Source: Lomentospora prolificans
Lineage: Eukaryota; Ascomycota; Sordariomycetes; Microascales; Microascaceae
Reading direction: 5' to 3'
Length of the DNA: 64,000 bases
NCBI GenBank assembly: GCA_029532625.1
Contig: JARFXM010000008.1
Location: forward strand, 1,550,001 to 1,614,000
The notes beneath the pieces are model-generated. The model made no database searches and was not told the origin of the DNA. It worked only from the letters and a program-made list of their open reading frames with translations. A program made the translations under genes and the position numbers. How positions within the stretch are numbered: the stretch's first letter is position 1; each line of letters opens with the position of its first letter. Of the stretch, positions 44,365 to 57,545 are shown piece after piece.

Positions 44365-46033
44365 GGTTGTAAGTCTCTCTGCACTCTTCTAGCTGGAATC
44401 TCCGAAAATGAAACAAGGGATAAATGGAGTCCAGATTAACGAACAGGTGGGGGAAATCAAAGCAGAGCGGTCAAGGAGAGGGAAGAAATTTGCAGAAATA
44501 CAAGAAATTTGAGTAAACTTACCCGTGGTTGGAGTGGTTGCTCCATCTATATTGGGCCAATGTTAAAGGACAGGGATGAGGGATGATGTCGTCCCACCCT
44601 CCATCGCCACGCATTCGCATTCAGAATGTCCAAAAGTGAGACGCGACTTGCGGAAGGAGCGTCTTGAAAGGCCAAGACGTGTCAGTGCGGGCTGGCAACA
44701 GCTGGCAACGCCCCTGCTGCCAGTGATGCATGAACTTGACCCTCTTTGAGGAGATTAATAAATCATGGGCGAACTCGGTTCTTGCTTGGTTCCGGGGTGG
44801 TCCTGGCAGGCATGGGGACGTTGGTCGGCTTTTGTTTCGTTTGTTTTCGGTTTGCTGCGACATGCTCGTGATGTCACCTTTTGATGGACGTCGGTGTCCG
44901 CCGAGTCTCCGGGTACTGCGGAGCCAAGGCCGGAGGCTTGTCGGGAGCTCCGCCCCGGGGCGCGACGGACAGAGATAAATAGAAAAGTGTCTGGTCCCAA
45001 CTCTTTCCCATGGTCTAGAGCCCTGTCGACGCTCGAGTCGCTCAGCCGATAGTCCGTTCTTGATTGATGGTATATGTCCCGAGAAGATAGCACCAGAACA
45101 ACAAGCAAGGGGGGAAGGACCCTGCCATCTTCTACAAAACCAACCACTTAAAACCTCACCAGTGTTGACGCCATGGAGAGAAGTCAGATTCGTTGAACCA
45201 CCGAAATCGCTCATTGCTTTTTTCATTACACAATACCTGCTATATATACCTCCATGTCTACCTCTCTTTCGTCAGAATAACTCGGTAATTAACTACATCC
45301 TCTCACCGGCCTAGCATTGATTCCTATCCCTTCGCCCCCCCTTCGGTCTGCCTAGTACAATCATGTACTACCCTCGGGATGAAGACAAGGCCAAAAGGAT
45401 TTGGGAAACAACGACAGAAATAAGAAAGTATCTCGAACCCGAATTTCTCCTTCATTCATGAACAAGAAAAGGTATGGCCGTCCCCTTTCTATGCAGGTAT
45501 CCTATGCTGAGTTGCCCTTGAACACACATCAAAGAAAAAAAAAAGATGGAAAGTATGGGGGATAAAAAAAGAATATAACGAGAAAGGGAAGAAATAAGTT
45601 GGTGTAATAAGGGTTGGGATCCCAGAAAGCGAGCACAAGAAGAACAGTCAAAAATGGATGGAAAGAAAAAGGGAAAGAATAAAACTCCCGAACCTCCCTT
45701 CGACGCGCCGCTGATCACCCCTCCCTTTCCAGAGAAACGCCCAGCTTTTACTCCTTTACCACTAGTTTGACGCCATTAATGTTCCCCTTCCTGCCTGGAA
45801 AAGCAAGCTAGAACGTGGAAGGGCCGCTAGTCAGACAGGCTAAGGGGAAACAGAGTTGTTTGGTTGATATGCGACAGGAAAAGTGTGAGGGTATCAAGAA
45901 GGGAAGAAACTTGAAGAAACAAGTCTCTTCCGAAGAAAAACATGCAAGAAAGAAAGACATAGAAATTATGCCAAAGTAGCGAGTGCAAGGTGGCTTGTAT
46001 GCGAAGAGCCTGGTCACCACATTCGACTCATCA
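44365..46033. other. Intergenic region between DNAJC11-like and Spa2 genes
   Basis: The left part is the upstream region of the DNAJC11-like gene and the right part the 3' flank of Spa2 (both transcribed leftward). It contains AT-rich and purine-rich segments (45530-45680) with short A runs. Frames of up to 201 codons at 44621-45226 (-) have no recognisable content and begin at non-conserved positions. No RNA gene is evident. Confidence 0.4.
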
Positions 46034-48857
46034 TCAGGCAAAGTCGTCGCCATTCGAGAGGGCAAGCTGATCAACTTGCTGTACCAGCTCCTTCATCTCC
46101 CGAGCGAGCTCAAACGCAATAGGGGGGAGATTCTGCGTCCACATCTTCCACTCGCGGTCGTTGGGCCCTTTGCCCTTGGCCGCGATATTCTGGCCCTGCT
46201 TGTTGGCATTGAGGAGTTTGTCGCGGCTGCCCTCGAGGCGTGTTGCCATCTGCCCGTTGCCGCCGGATTGCGTCTCGTTAATGACCCTACCGACAACGTC
46301 GTCGATGGCGTCAATCTCATCGGTGATCTGCTCAATAGAAGCGTTACTGCGGATGGAGCCTACGAGGTTCTGGATGCTCGAAACAAGGACGGCGGTTTGG
46401 TCCTCGAGGTAAATCTTGAGGTCGTCGGATCGACCGTACTGAGACGGAAGATTGCCATAGTTGTTGCTGGGAGGCGCGGGGAGATTTTTGTTCGTGTCAT
46501 AATAGTTGCCATTCATGCCGTTTCCGTTCATCTCGTCGATGCGGCTCATGCCATTTATTCCGTTCATCGGCGGTCGGCTGAAAGCCTGGTCCCTAGATTC
46601 CCTCGGAGAGTTGACGGGACTATATGCCGATGAATCAGCGCTCAAGCGGCCTCCCAATCCTCGGAATGGCGGTGCGGGCGCTGCTAGAGATTCCTGGGTA
46701 GTCATCGACTCTTGCCTAGAGCTCTGCGGTGAGAAGAAACCGCCATTGGATCCAAGAGGTGTTGTCGTGCCGTCATCATCTTCGTCTTCGAGCTCGCCAG
46801 CAGGCGTCGGTCGCATCTTGACCATCTGCAGGAGCTCAACAACGGCCGCAACGAGGTGAGAAGCTGACGCATCCAGAATCGAGACGGGGGAAATACCAGC
46901 GGAGTTGGCGTGGTTCTTGGCAGCGGTGATGAAGGCATTTGCGGCTCCCGAGACCTTGCCCTTCGCCTTGGAGACCTGTTGCGCAAATTCGTCGTTCCTC
47001 GAGGCGGCGCCGGTCTCGTCAATGTCCTTAGTTATCCTCCGCACGCCAACGATGACCGCCTTCATGGCATCCATGACCTTCTCGGGCATATCGGTTCGAG
47101 CGAGCTGTAGGGTCTCGTCAATGGCAACCTGGAATTTGGTCACATGCACATCCTTTATCAAGCCGTTATCCGCCGTCAGGCCTCGCTCTCGAAGGTACTT
47201 GGTCGCATCCCTCTCCGCAGGGAGACCGAGAGACGAAGCACGCATGCTTCGAAGCTGCGTCTTGGCTCGGGTATACCGGTTCCTCCAGTCCCTGACTTCT
47301 TGCTCGAGTTGATCAACCGTCCTCTCTAGATCCTCCTGGCGCTCGTACGCCGAGGTGCTCTGCTGGGATAGCGCTCGCATTTCCCTCAGAGCCTCCTGGG
47401 CGTTTCGGCGCACCTCCTCAGTGATGGACTGCTGCTCCCGCAGAGCATCCTGAAGTTCTCGGTTCTCTCGTTGCAGCTCGCGGTCGGCATTGCTAGAATT
47501 GGTGGAAGCGGCGGCGTTCTGACGTTCCTGGTCTATGCGGTTCTCCATATCGGCGAGCTGGTTCCTTAGCTCCCTCGTTTCGCTCGCATGATCGGATCGC
47601 ATGCGCTCAATCTCGTCTCGTAAAGACTCGTTAAGGTCTTGTGCCTCGGCAAGCTTGTTTTCGAGGTTGACACGTAGGTCGTCCCATTCCTTCTTTTCCA
47701 TATTAGCGGCACTTGCCCGCGAGCGGTTGTCGTCAAGAATTCGATTCATTTCATCCTCTTTCTTCTTCATGGTGTCCTCCATGCCATCGAGCTTCTCCCG
47801 AAGCTCTTGCACCTGGATTTGGTAATCCTCGATAAGCCTCTTGTCCGACTAGAGGTTCTAGAGTTAGCTTTAATAGTTTCCTTACTACTGTTATGAAACG
47901 TACCTCTGATTGTACCGGGCTAGCCTGGGTGTCCGGGCTCCTGGGGTCGTTTAGTCCGGTTGGCGCACGGCTGATTGCCGCGAAGGGTTCACGCTCATCA
48001 GCGTCATCGTCTTCTTCGACCATTGTACTCTTGTTGGGCACTATGGTATTGCTCTGGAACTGCTTCTGGAGTGGACGTCCGAAGTCGCCGGGAGGAATAC
48101 TAGGTGAAGGTGGAATAGAGTAGGGGTAGGTTCCGCCGGGTTGGCGGATGGAGCTCGCGTCTGAAGGTCTTCTCCTACTCGCATTTCTGGGCGGTAGGCC
48201 ATTCGCGGGAGTACCCGAGCGGCTAATAGACATGCGAGGCGGGATGTCTCCGTCAACAAAGTTGGGGAATCTCCTCTCGAGTTCGGTGAACACATCAGTT
48301 ACTAAGCTTTGGAATCGGTCGGGACCGAGGGATGATAGCTTTTGGCGGGCTTGATTTCGCTTTGGATGGAAGCCATTCTCCGCAGGGAGGGAGGGAGGGG
48401 CGCGAGAATCTTGACGACGGATCAATTCGTCGTAAACATCAGTACTGAGCTCGACGAATTGTACTCCTGTCAGACGGAGGAGCTTATCCTTCGCCTTCGC
48501 GGTAGCGCCCGTCGTCCTACCATTGCGCCCGTTGAGAAATCTTCGCAGGGCAAGGTAGTGCTCGCCAAGGATGGCCTCGGTCTCCTCGCCCTTTGTACTC
48601 CTCCCGCTTTCGCTTCTCGCGTACATGCCGGTGCCGTTGCTGGATCGGCCGATAGATGGGGGAGGTGAAGGGCCACCAACGCTCCGGGCGACAGGTGGGA
48701 ATCCGTTCATGCCTCCATTAGAGCCTCCGGAATTAGGTGGTGATATTAGTTGACCACGGTTGGGGAACGGACCGCCGTCGCCGTACTTGGACATGTTTGA
48801 CGACCAGTCGTTTCCGCCTATAGATACAGGTGACAATGGTGCATTTCGCCCGTTCAT
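46034..48857 (-). CDS. Polarisome scaffold Spa2
   Basis: Two exons on the minus strand, 47904-48857 and 46034-47848, give 922 residues. The first true ATG is at 48857; the open frame extends upstream but only through a TTG. Spa2 scaffolds the polarisome at hyphal tips, linking the formin with MAP-kinase components. Two Spa2-homology (SHD/GIT) repeats lie at about residues 90-205 (KLLRLTGVQFVELSTDVYDE and ARQKLSSLGPDRFQSLVTDV). A Pro/Ser-rich linker and a long coiled coil follow (about 320-530, LREKLDGMEDTMKKKEDEMN onward). A conserved C-terminal helical domain (VSILDASASHLVAAVVELLQ, then about 780-910) completes the family layout. The intron falls between linker and coiled coil. Length and order match filamentous-fungal SpaA/Spa2. 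Confidence 0.93.
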
Positions 48858-51800
48858 ATTATTATGTTGCAATACCCGGGGTTCGTCCTCCTAGAGCCGG
48901 TAGGATCAGAGAATATTATTTTTCTGTCCGTTACGCTCTCGACTGTAAGCAAGGAAAAGGGTCGGCGATTCGACGAGCGCCCGGCGTTGTCTCCTTTGGT
49001 TCTGAGATCGAGGTCCTTTAGAAATTCCGCGTCGCATATATTTATAAAGGTACACCAAGTACTGAATGCGAGAACGGCCAGCGATACGTTGTTAATCTCG
49101 TAGATGTGAGGCCGAGCTTCAGTTCAAGTCCGATCTCGTTGCGAAGGGTGGCTATTTGCGAGTTTGGGGCCGAGGTGGGAATAAGAAAGAGAAGTGTCTC
49201 TAGCTGAGTCGCCGGTCTCCGTGCTAGTTTCTTCGGAAGTGACGAGTTGTCTTTGTTTGCTCCCAGGCAAATTTATAAATGTCTCGCTATTCTGTTCGGA
49301 TTCGTTCTCCGGGTCCAGATCGTTTGGAGGGCGGCAGGAATTTGATGTCGCTTTGTATTGAAGGGAGGCGAAAAAAAAAAGGCGGTTATAATAGGGGATT
49401 GTCGGGAAAGAAATTTGGGGATCCTCGTGCGTATAGACACCCTACGAGTTCGAGTCGATGCCAGAAAAGGAAGAGAAGAAGAGAGAAAAGAAAAAAAAGA
49501 AGGCAACGTTGGTGGCAGTATTTCGCAACACCTGGAAGATCTCACGATCAGTCTTTCTTTTCCGGCTCGCGGGTTTCACTCTGGCAAACAGACAGAAGGA
49601 GGGACAATTCTGAGAATGATTACACGGCTAATACAGGGAAGAAGAGAGCGAGGAACAGAGAGGATTTGCGTGGGAAGAGGAAATCCGCGACGGTAGTGGT
49701 GAAGCATGAAACGTCACGGTGGTCGACAAGGGTCAGGGCAGCCAATGGGGTACCTGTGCTCCTTGCATGGACAAGGTGGCCCAATTGGGGAGTCAATCCA
49801 AGGTCTTCTAAGGGTCTCCAGACCGCTGCTGCAGGGGGAATTGGGGAGCCAAATCCACTATTCAGGAGGTACGGCAGTAGTACAGCGGTACCTGTAGCGC
49901 TTTCAGGTTGACATTGACCAGAGCCCACGGTACATTCACCAGAAGTTACAATAGAAGCCCAATCAGTTGCAAGGAAGTACAAAGTTGCCCTACTTGTAAG
50001 CACCAAGCAGACCACAGTCAAGGGGGGTGGCGCTGGGAAATGCCAGGGAAAGAACCTCTCAAACAAGGGGAAGCCATGACTCGAGTCACTTCTGGTTCTT
50101 ATCACTGTTCCCACACCATGAAACCCCGCCCATTGTTCCTACATCTCGTTCGTCAGAACTACTTTATGCTGATGATCTGGTACATCCATTCCTCCTATCC
50201 CCTGTTAGTAGGTACCGGGGCTGTGCTGTCGTGGAAAGGGCCAGGACCCCCCGAAATGAGCAGCGCCAAAGATCAGGTTCGACAACTTGCGAGTATTAGG
50301 TTGAAATCATGGTGACAAGGGACTGGCGAGATCTTATCCAACCTCTAGATCTCGGGTGCGGCGCAAATAAGGTACTATGCACATTGGCAGGGCCTGTGGA
50401 TGGAGGAATATACATGGAATATCTTGATTCACAATCCAACACTAAAACAGTATCAGCGCGCGAATGTTCGCCATGCAGCTTACGATCCTTCTATCGATTC
50501 CTTGGTATCCAAATTCTATAACTCCTGTTACTCTGCTCTTCCTTATATCATGGAATATTCTCGGATGAGTCTGTATAGTATACTCTTCAGCTCATACAAG
50601 TAGCGAGATTTCCAAGCACCACACATTAGAGCGCGGCCGCCTTAAAACCACAGGTCCTCTTTCCCGCTCCTCTACCTGTATAGGTTTACCGACATACGGG
50701 ATGTTGCGAGCGATCATGGCCAGCCCAGGCCAGCCTGCAGCTGGTCTGTGGTCGAAGAGCGAACAACAGATCGTCGAAGCGAAACGGAAACAAGGAAGGA
50801 CATATTAGCACAGATGAGTACTAGATTGAGAATAACGACCGTATGCATACGGAGTCGTACAGGAGCTTCTAGCATGGCATGCAGGTATGAGTGCAAAGCA
50901 CGACAAACCACGACGCTTAATGGGAGAATGCTCTTTCCCCAACGCTTTCCCTGTCGCGGCGGTGCATATGTCTCATTGCCACGCCCACGCCAAGTTATCA
51001 AATGAGTGCGTACGACGACGATTTGAAGAGGAAATGCTCTCCGTAATTACAAGTCCCCTTTTGGCGACCGCAATTAATGCAGGTACCAAGCAGGGAATAT
51101 TATACTCTAATTTTGCTGCCCCACATTCCTCGTCACATCTGTCTGGCGAGCCTGGCGCCGTCAAGTGCCAGCGGTACTTGTATATGACCAATTTCGTGTT
51201 CCCTAAGAAGAGTTGGAAGTACCACCCACTCGCTGAGGGTATTGCTCCCACCCTGTCCTGTTCCCGTTCCTGTGCCTAGCCTCTGGCCAGGGGGAAGGCA
51301 GAGGGACGGGAGCTGACAAGAAGATTGAGGAGAACGATTGAGAGCGGCGATTGGTGTCCCAATACGCACCATCATCCGCCCACTAATCAGTAGGCTTCTC
51401 ACATGTCCACATGCGACCAAATTTCGAACGCCCATCGGGAGAGGTCCCTATAGCGCCCAAGCCCACCGCTCCATCACCACACATCCGCCATCAAATCCCA
51501 TCACCAACTTGTCAAAGACGCCCGATGGCGCTAGCCACATTAAAAAAAAATTCGCGGTTCCCCTGCGCGATTAGTGGCTAGACACGGCGCTAAAGAGGGA
51601 GAAATGATCAAATAAACCCCCTTTCGACACCTAGTGACAGTTGCATCTCGCGCCGTCTAACTGCACATGACACCCAACAGCCAGCTGCTGCAAGTCGGCC
51701 TTCACACAGGGTGAATGAGAAGACGAGCTGACACTGAGCGACCCGGTCACCGCACGAGCTGCGGAAGATGCGGGACTCGCCAATCTCTTGTCACGCACTC

Positions 51801-54309
51801 TCTCACCTATAGAGAGAGACTAGCGGTGCGATTGCGTAACGGAGGAATGGTAACGAAGAGCGCAGAGTGGCGAGGAGAACAAAATATCCCGCTAAAACAC
51901 CCAAGTCCCCTCACGGGTTAAGCCTAACTGGGGCCAAGCGTGGGTTCGTGAAGTGACGATTTGCATCCGCCTCACAGTTTTAGTCTTTTAGTGCAGCTTC
52001 AGCCAGCAAGCTCAGTACTACTAAGGCTCGAACCTTGCCGGCGCCAGCTCCCATGGGCGGACTCCAATCAGGGTGTGGTAGGCGTCGACCTCGTCCTTTT
52101 GAAATTCCCAGCTGGTCTTGGCCTCTGGCTTCGAAGGAAGCCCGATCGAAGTAAACTCGATCCTGAAGAAATTATACGTACGCAGGATTCCATTCCAGGC
52201 GCGGGATCGAGGGCATCAGAGATCAATCCTATGGAGGGGAGATAGCACCAAAATTGGATGAATTGCAGGTGTCTTGCCAGCAACCCCACGAATCGCTGGC
52301 TCTGCACTTCGCCAACATTCGAGTCTCACAGCCCTATGCACAATATCAACCTCAGCCAAGATCACCTGGCTAGAGATAATTTTCGTCCAACCTCTCAAAG
52401 CTCGATTGCATACCACCGGGAAGATCATCTCACACCGCCATTGCCGTAATTCCTAACCATAATGATCCTAGTGCTACAGGAAAATCTCGCAGCACTCCCC
52501 CAGACTACTTTTCAAATCTCGAAGTATGCCGTCCGTAGATCAGGGGCAAAGCGGAGAAAAAAAGCCGTCGCCGACTTGCGCTGCTCCCACGCCCTCCCTC
52601 GTGCCATCCCTTCATCAGATCTCCCTTGACCATTTTCCAGGCTCTCGTCTGGGCCCCTGACATGATTGACAACGTGATCCCCACAACGCATTAACAAACA
52701 TGAGGATTGCACCAAAGGAAGAAGACAAGTCTCCACCTGCGGAAGTGGAAGCCTTGCTCTCTCCCTTGCTGGCTGGCCCGTGATCTCTCGCTCGCTCCCT
52801 TTGTTCCTTGCAGGGCATGGCTCATGTTCCCTGGGGGATGATTTTCCTCTGTCCGAACATTCGTCGCCAAACCCGTTCTCCCCTCTTTCCTAGCGATGAT
52901 GACTCGTGGATACGCATGAACGTGACATTGATGATCTCGCCCATTGTCTGTATATTTTTGAAGAGTTTGCGCTTTGGCCCTGTCTCGACCATTGCTCATT
53001 CGCGATGCCGTCCTTTCAGTGCCATAAGTATCTCAATTGACAATCCGCCCAGTTCTCACAACAGATCCCGCATAAATCGAAGTGTTAGTAAACGGTATTT
53101 TAAACTGTGCCTGTCTCTCTACTCCAGACATTTTGGCGCTGGAACATTCAGCTCCCGCCGGGTCGTCTTCAAGTTTGGTTTCCCGGGGAGATGCTATATC
53201 ACAACAGGCTCAAAGAAACACGACTGTCTTAGACTTGACTAACAACCGAGTTCTTTCTAAAGCCAGGCCTACACTCTCTTTTAAGCTCCTCTCGCTTGTG
53301 TATCAAGCCACACATCACTAAACGGCTCATCTCTCACACGAAGATTCCCCGAGACGTGACCGTCATTCCTCTCTATCTCTCTATCTCTCTCGTCCCGTAG
53401 TAGTCCAAAGTGTTTGATGTCCCGTACACATACGGAAATCCCCACCGGCCGACCCCAGAGTTTTCGCTCCTTTCTAACGACCAAATGCCCACATGGCCGA
53501 GATCGACGCTTCCAATTACAAAAAGAAAAATAAAAAAAAAGTAGCTGGTATCTTTTTTCGCAGAGGGCGGGACCCCAGGGCATGAACATGGTCCGCTCTC
53601 CACAGCCCTTCCCCTCCTTGTCGTTCTAGAATGAGAATGAGCGGCTGCTCAGCTCCGCCCGGCACTGGCCACCCGACGAATCCCAGATTATTACCTGCAT
53701 GATGATGACTCTCGGACTCCCGATCTTTTTGGGGTTTCCTTTCCCTGATCGTCTCCCCTTCCAAAAGAGCGAGAGAGCGACCGGGATTCGATAAACCCCT
53801 GGTCTCGGCGTTCTCAGAAGAAGAGGAGACTCGAGTCACGAATTGGGCTAGACTGCACGTTGCTATCCAACATGTTTCGCCTTCCAAGAATACAAGAGTT
53901 CGGTCGGTTTCTCCTCCGATGTGAGAAAGCCCGTCAATCATTCACAGACCCCGTCCTCTTTTGGCAAACACCGCCCGGTAGCAATGTTTGTTATTATAAA
54001 CGATGTGTGAGGTGTACGATAACTCAGCTCTCCTAGCGAAGCGCTTCGTTACCGGAAGAATTTTCTCAGAATTGGTATTATGCTACCTTTTCTAATTCAT
54101 GCAATGGGGTATAGATAGAAACGAAAAAAAAAAGGAAACCCCGACGCCGTGATATCCCAAACCTATTTATCCATCCCATGTAGAAATACCAGCCTGCTAG
54201 CTCATGATACAAGGTGGCGTGTCTTTGCGTGCCTTCGTAAATCGTCGCAGTGTAAAGAGAAAGGAAGGCCTGCGCAGGCAAACGGATATGTGAAAACCGG
54301 GTGCAAGGC
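48858..54309. other. Gene-poor block, 5.4 kb
   Basis: The longest stretch without a recognisable gene. The left end must be the promoter and leader of Spa2, and the right end the 3' flank of Ssu72. Between them are many short frames on both strands, none with a recognised motif, and no terminal repeats, transposase-like phrases or tRNA structure. Base composition is not markedly AT-rich, so heavy RIP is not evident. Candidates for hidden content are long non-coding RNAs or fast-evolving lineage-specific genes. A (TATCTCTC)-like run lies at about 53371-53392. Confidence 0.4.
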
Positions 54310-55142
54310 TTAGAACCATGCTAATGTCCAGACCGCGGGAAGGTTTGGCCATCGTTCTTGCCACTCCGCTAGGATTTCCGGTACCCTCTGATCGAAACTT
54401 GCTCGTGCAGAAGAGCTACCGTTGTCAAAGGCGGTATGGCCAGATCGCTCCCGCTCCTCCACCGCGGCTTTGTTGAGCGAATTAGCTAGGTCCAAAATGC
54501 CTCTCCCACCAACGAGAGCCTCCTCATGATTATCTTTGATGTCCACATTGAATACGTGGACGGGTCGATTGAGTGGAGCCCCTCGGGCATGAAGGTCGTC
54601 GATTACTGCATCCCAACACCTCTCCTCGCAGGTGAAAACAATGTCCACTAGACCAGCCTCAGTACCCTCGCTTCCCTTATCTTTCACGTGCTGCAGTCTT
54701 GGAAAGCCAACGCCCCAGTCCTGCCACCTCTCGGGGCCCCACTTCACGTTTCGGTTGCGCTCCAGCATGTTGAGCAGACCGTTGGCCTTATAGAGGCGAG
54801 GGTCCTTGGCTTCCAGCTCCTTATACATACTGTCATACGAGGTCTTGTTGAACTGATAAACGTTGGGTTGAGTGATGGTCGGCCCCGGTAGTCGGACAAG
54901 CGAGCCGGTTCCAAAGGAAATGACGGGGTAGTCGGCCTGGGATAACCTTAGGTGTGCCTCCATAGACCTGGTGCTCGTGTTAGCATGATGAGCGGAAGCT
55001 AACCGCCGGAGCTGAACCCTTACCTGTTCTGATTACTAGCACACACGGTGCAAAATTTGAGCTTGAAGCCCGACTCCTGACTATCGCCATTCTTGGCTGG
55101 GTTTGACGCTACACCGTTGCCGTTTGCTACTTCCGTCGCCAT
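54310..55142 (-). CDS. SSU72: RNA polymerase II CTD phosphatase Ssu72
   Basis: Two exons on the minus strand, 55024-55142 and 54310-54967, give 258 residues. Ssu72 dephosphorylates Ser5 and Ser7 of the Pol II CTD and is part of the cleavage/polyadenylation factor. The active site CxxxxxR reads CASNQNR (Cys34 to Arg40) followed by SMEAH, as in all Ssu72 proteins. The catalytic Arg40 codon itself is split by the 56-nt intron (AG|G). SFGTGSLVRLPGP, FTCEERCWDAVIDDL and the conserved VHVFNVDIKDNHEEA segment (the catalytic Asp lies in this phrase) are present. The N-terminal 26 residues are a variable extension. Usual fungal length. Confidence 0.97.
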
Positions 55143-56467
55143 AATTTGTAGGAGAGTATTCTAACTATTCTACGCGCTACTAGATAGTTAGTAAACTGTC
55201 TTGTCGCGCGCTACCCAAGGGCGCGGAAGGGAACATCCCAATGGCCTTAAGTCGTTCAGAATTAAAAGCGTATAAAATTTGCTTCAGCATTTTTGAAGAA
55301 ATCAGACAGCTCCAATAGATAAAAACTCATCATTGACAAGGCCAGCGGATATTTATTAGAGATACATCACGGGTCCTTACCTTTTCAGATGTTGGATTGA
55401 CGAGGCCGTAGGCGTGTGATTACCGCTTGATGCACCTCTTGATGTTAGGTTGAAGTTGAGAGTGGGAATTTTAGATGGTGAGTTGTTGGAATGGTTGGGA
55501 TCCCCATTCAAGTGTCACGTGCCGACTTTGAAGTCCCACTCTCAAGTTGGCTGGCCTAAACATCCGCTGGACCTTTGAGATCTCGCCTCTTGGGAGATAG
55601 ATGCTCGAGCTGCACCACGGATGAACCACCATCACATCGCTGGACTGCACGTTTGAGCACAAGTTGACGATTTCATTATAGCTTCTGTTTCAAGAAAGAG
55701 AAGAATTTTTTTTTTAAACTTGGCATTGCACCCGTAGGTTCTAGCATGACTTCCCGGAAATACACAATACCTATATCCGAGCGGGGCAAGAAGCTTGGAG
55801 AGCTTGGGTTTCTTTTCCAATGTAGCCCCACCATCTTAGGACGTAGAGACGAACGGAGGCTCAGTCTCTCGCTCATACGTACGAAGCCTCATCTCATCAA
55901 GAAACATGGAGGCTTCAATTTTGTCAGGGATAGTAGGAGTTCCTTCCATTTTGGTTCTTTCTCAAGCAATTAAGTCGTGCCTGGGCGTTCCTTCTTTAGC
56001 TCTGGCGGCTGTTTTAGCTTCTCACAACCGAAAGTAAAGCGGAACAAGGAGGGAAAGTCCTCCCAACTCAAGAGCGCTATCCAAGCTTATCAATCGCGAC
56101 CTTCGGAGAGAGTAAAACAGCAACGATTGGGGCCTAGGAAGCCTGGGAAAGACTTGGCTTGCACATTGTCTCGAAGTTGGAATTAATAATGGCCCAGTAA
56201 CCGAAAAGTTGCCGGTGAAGTTGGAGGGAATCCAAGCAACCCCCGGATAGCTCCGGAACAAGCAACAAACCTTACTAAGCCCATGTCCTGATGTCATTCA
56301 AGGCACTTTGCTCGTCAACAAGCTGGGAATTAACCTTTCGCATTGTTCGATAAAACAAACGTAGCCAGCCACCCTTCTAGAACCTCTTTGCATCCAATTC
56401 GACCGATCAATTAAAACCTCCCTCAACTTGATTTTTCTCCCGTCCTTCAGGGACCCCCGAAGCAACA
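55143..56467. other. Divergent intergenic region between SSU72 and MCR1
   Basis: 1.3 kb containing both promoters. A CACGTG E-box core lies at about 55516-55521. No credible gene. The plus-strand leader before 56468 is C-rich. Confidence 0.4.
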
Positions 56468-57545
56468 ATGTTTTCGCGAAGCGTCGTGCGCACTATTCGG
56501 CCTCTCCGCTGCCAGGCGGCCAGGTACACCACCATCAACGCTCCTACTCCTCCCCCTCCTACCCCCAAGGCTCCCAAAAGCGGTACCAATGCTGCCCTCT
56601 ACATTGCTGCCGCCGCCGGGCTCGGTGGTGCGGCTTACTACTTCCTCGCCGGCAGCCCCTCCGGCAGGAAGATCGAGCCCTCCGCGATCCTTGCCAGCCC
56701 CGGCCCCAAAACCTTTACCGGTGGTGACCAGGGCTTCATCCCCTTGAAGGTCGTCAGCGTCGAGGACGTCAGCCCCAACACCAAGAAGATCCGCTTCAAG
56801 CTCCCCGAGGAGAACTCGGTTTCCGGTCTTACAGTCGCTAGCGCCCTCTTGACCAAGTTCAAGGCTGAGGGCGCCGAGAAGCCTGTCGTCAGGCCTTACA
56901 CTCCCATCAGTGACGAAGGTAAGCTTCCCAACCAGTTCAACTAGATCCGCCTTATTTCGCTAATCATGTCCCGCAGATTCCCAGGGCTACCTCGAGCTCC
57001 TCGTCAAGAAGTACCCCGACGGTCCCATGAGCACCCACATCCACAACCTCAAGCCCGGCGATACACTCGACTTCAAGGGTCCCCTCCCCAAGTACACTTG
57101 GGAGGCTAACAAGCACAACCACATCGCCCTTCTCGCTGGCGGCACCGGCATCACCCCCATGTACCAGCTTCTCCGCACCATCTTCTCCAACCCCAAGGAC
57201 AAGACCAAGGTCACCCTCGTCTTTGGTAACGTCACTGAGAAAGACATCCTTCTCAAACGCGAGCTTGCCGACCTCGAGAATCAGTTTCCCCAGCGATTCC
57301 GCGCTTTCTACGTCCTCGACAACCCCCCCAAGAGCTGGTCTGGCGGCTCCGGCTTCATCACCAAGGATCTCCTCAAGACCGTTCTTCCTGAGCCCAAGTC
57401 CGAGAATATTAAGATCTTCGTCTGTGGCCCTCCTGGACTCATGAAGTCCATCTCTGGCCCCAAGGCCAGCCCTAAGGACCAGGGTGAGCTCACTGGCGCT
57501 CTTAAGGAGCTTGGTTACAGCCAGGACCAGGTGTACAAGTTTTAA
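56468..57545 (+). CDS. MCR1: NADH-cytochrome b5 reductase, mitochondrial (Mcr1)
   Basis: Two exons, 56468-56918 and 56977-57545, give 339 residues. Mcr1 passes electrons from NADH to cytochrome b5 and supports ergosterol synthesis and ascorbate-radical reduction; yeast Mcr1 lies in the outer membrane and intermembrane space. The N-terminus is a basic presequence (MFSRSVVRTIRPLRCQAARY), followed by a membrane helix (about 44-60, ALYIAAAAGLGGAAYYFLAG). The FAD-binding domain carries RPYTPIS (about 141-147), split from its partner DSQGYLELLVKKYP by the intron. The NADH-binding domain has LLAGGTGITPMYQL and VCGPPGLMKSISG. The C-terminal F ends a typical tail. The short intron has a CTAAT branch and GCAG. 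Confidence 0.96.

Noticed and set aside
49279..49911. 210-codon frame on the plus strand upstream of Spa2
   Set aside because: Arg/Lys/Gly-rich translation of A/G-rich leader DNA, with competing frames on the same strand and no motif.
7567..51090. Recurrent GGTACC/AGGTACC palindromes in spacers
   Set aside because: About the number expected for a six-base word in 64 kb, so not an enriched signal.
52808..53941. Frames of about 140 codons on each strand in the gene-poor block
   Set aside because: Low-information sequence, no splice support and no family; the kind of frame expected by chance in 5 kb of balanced composition.
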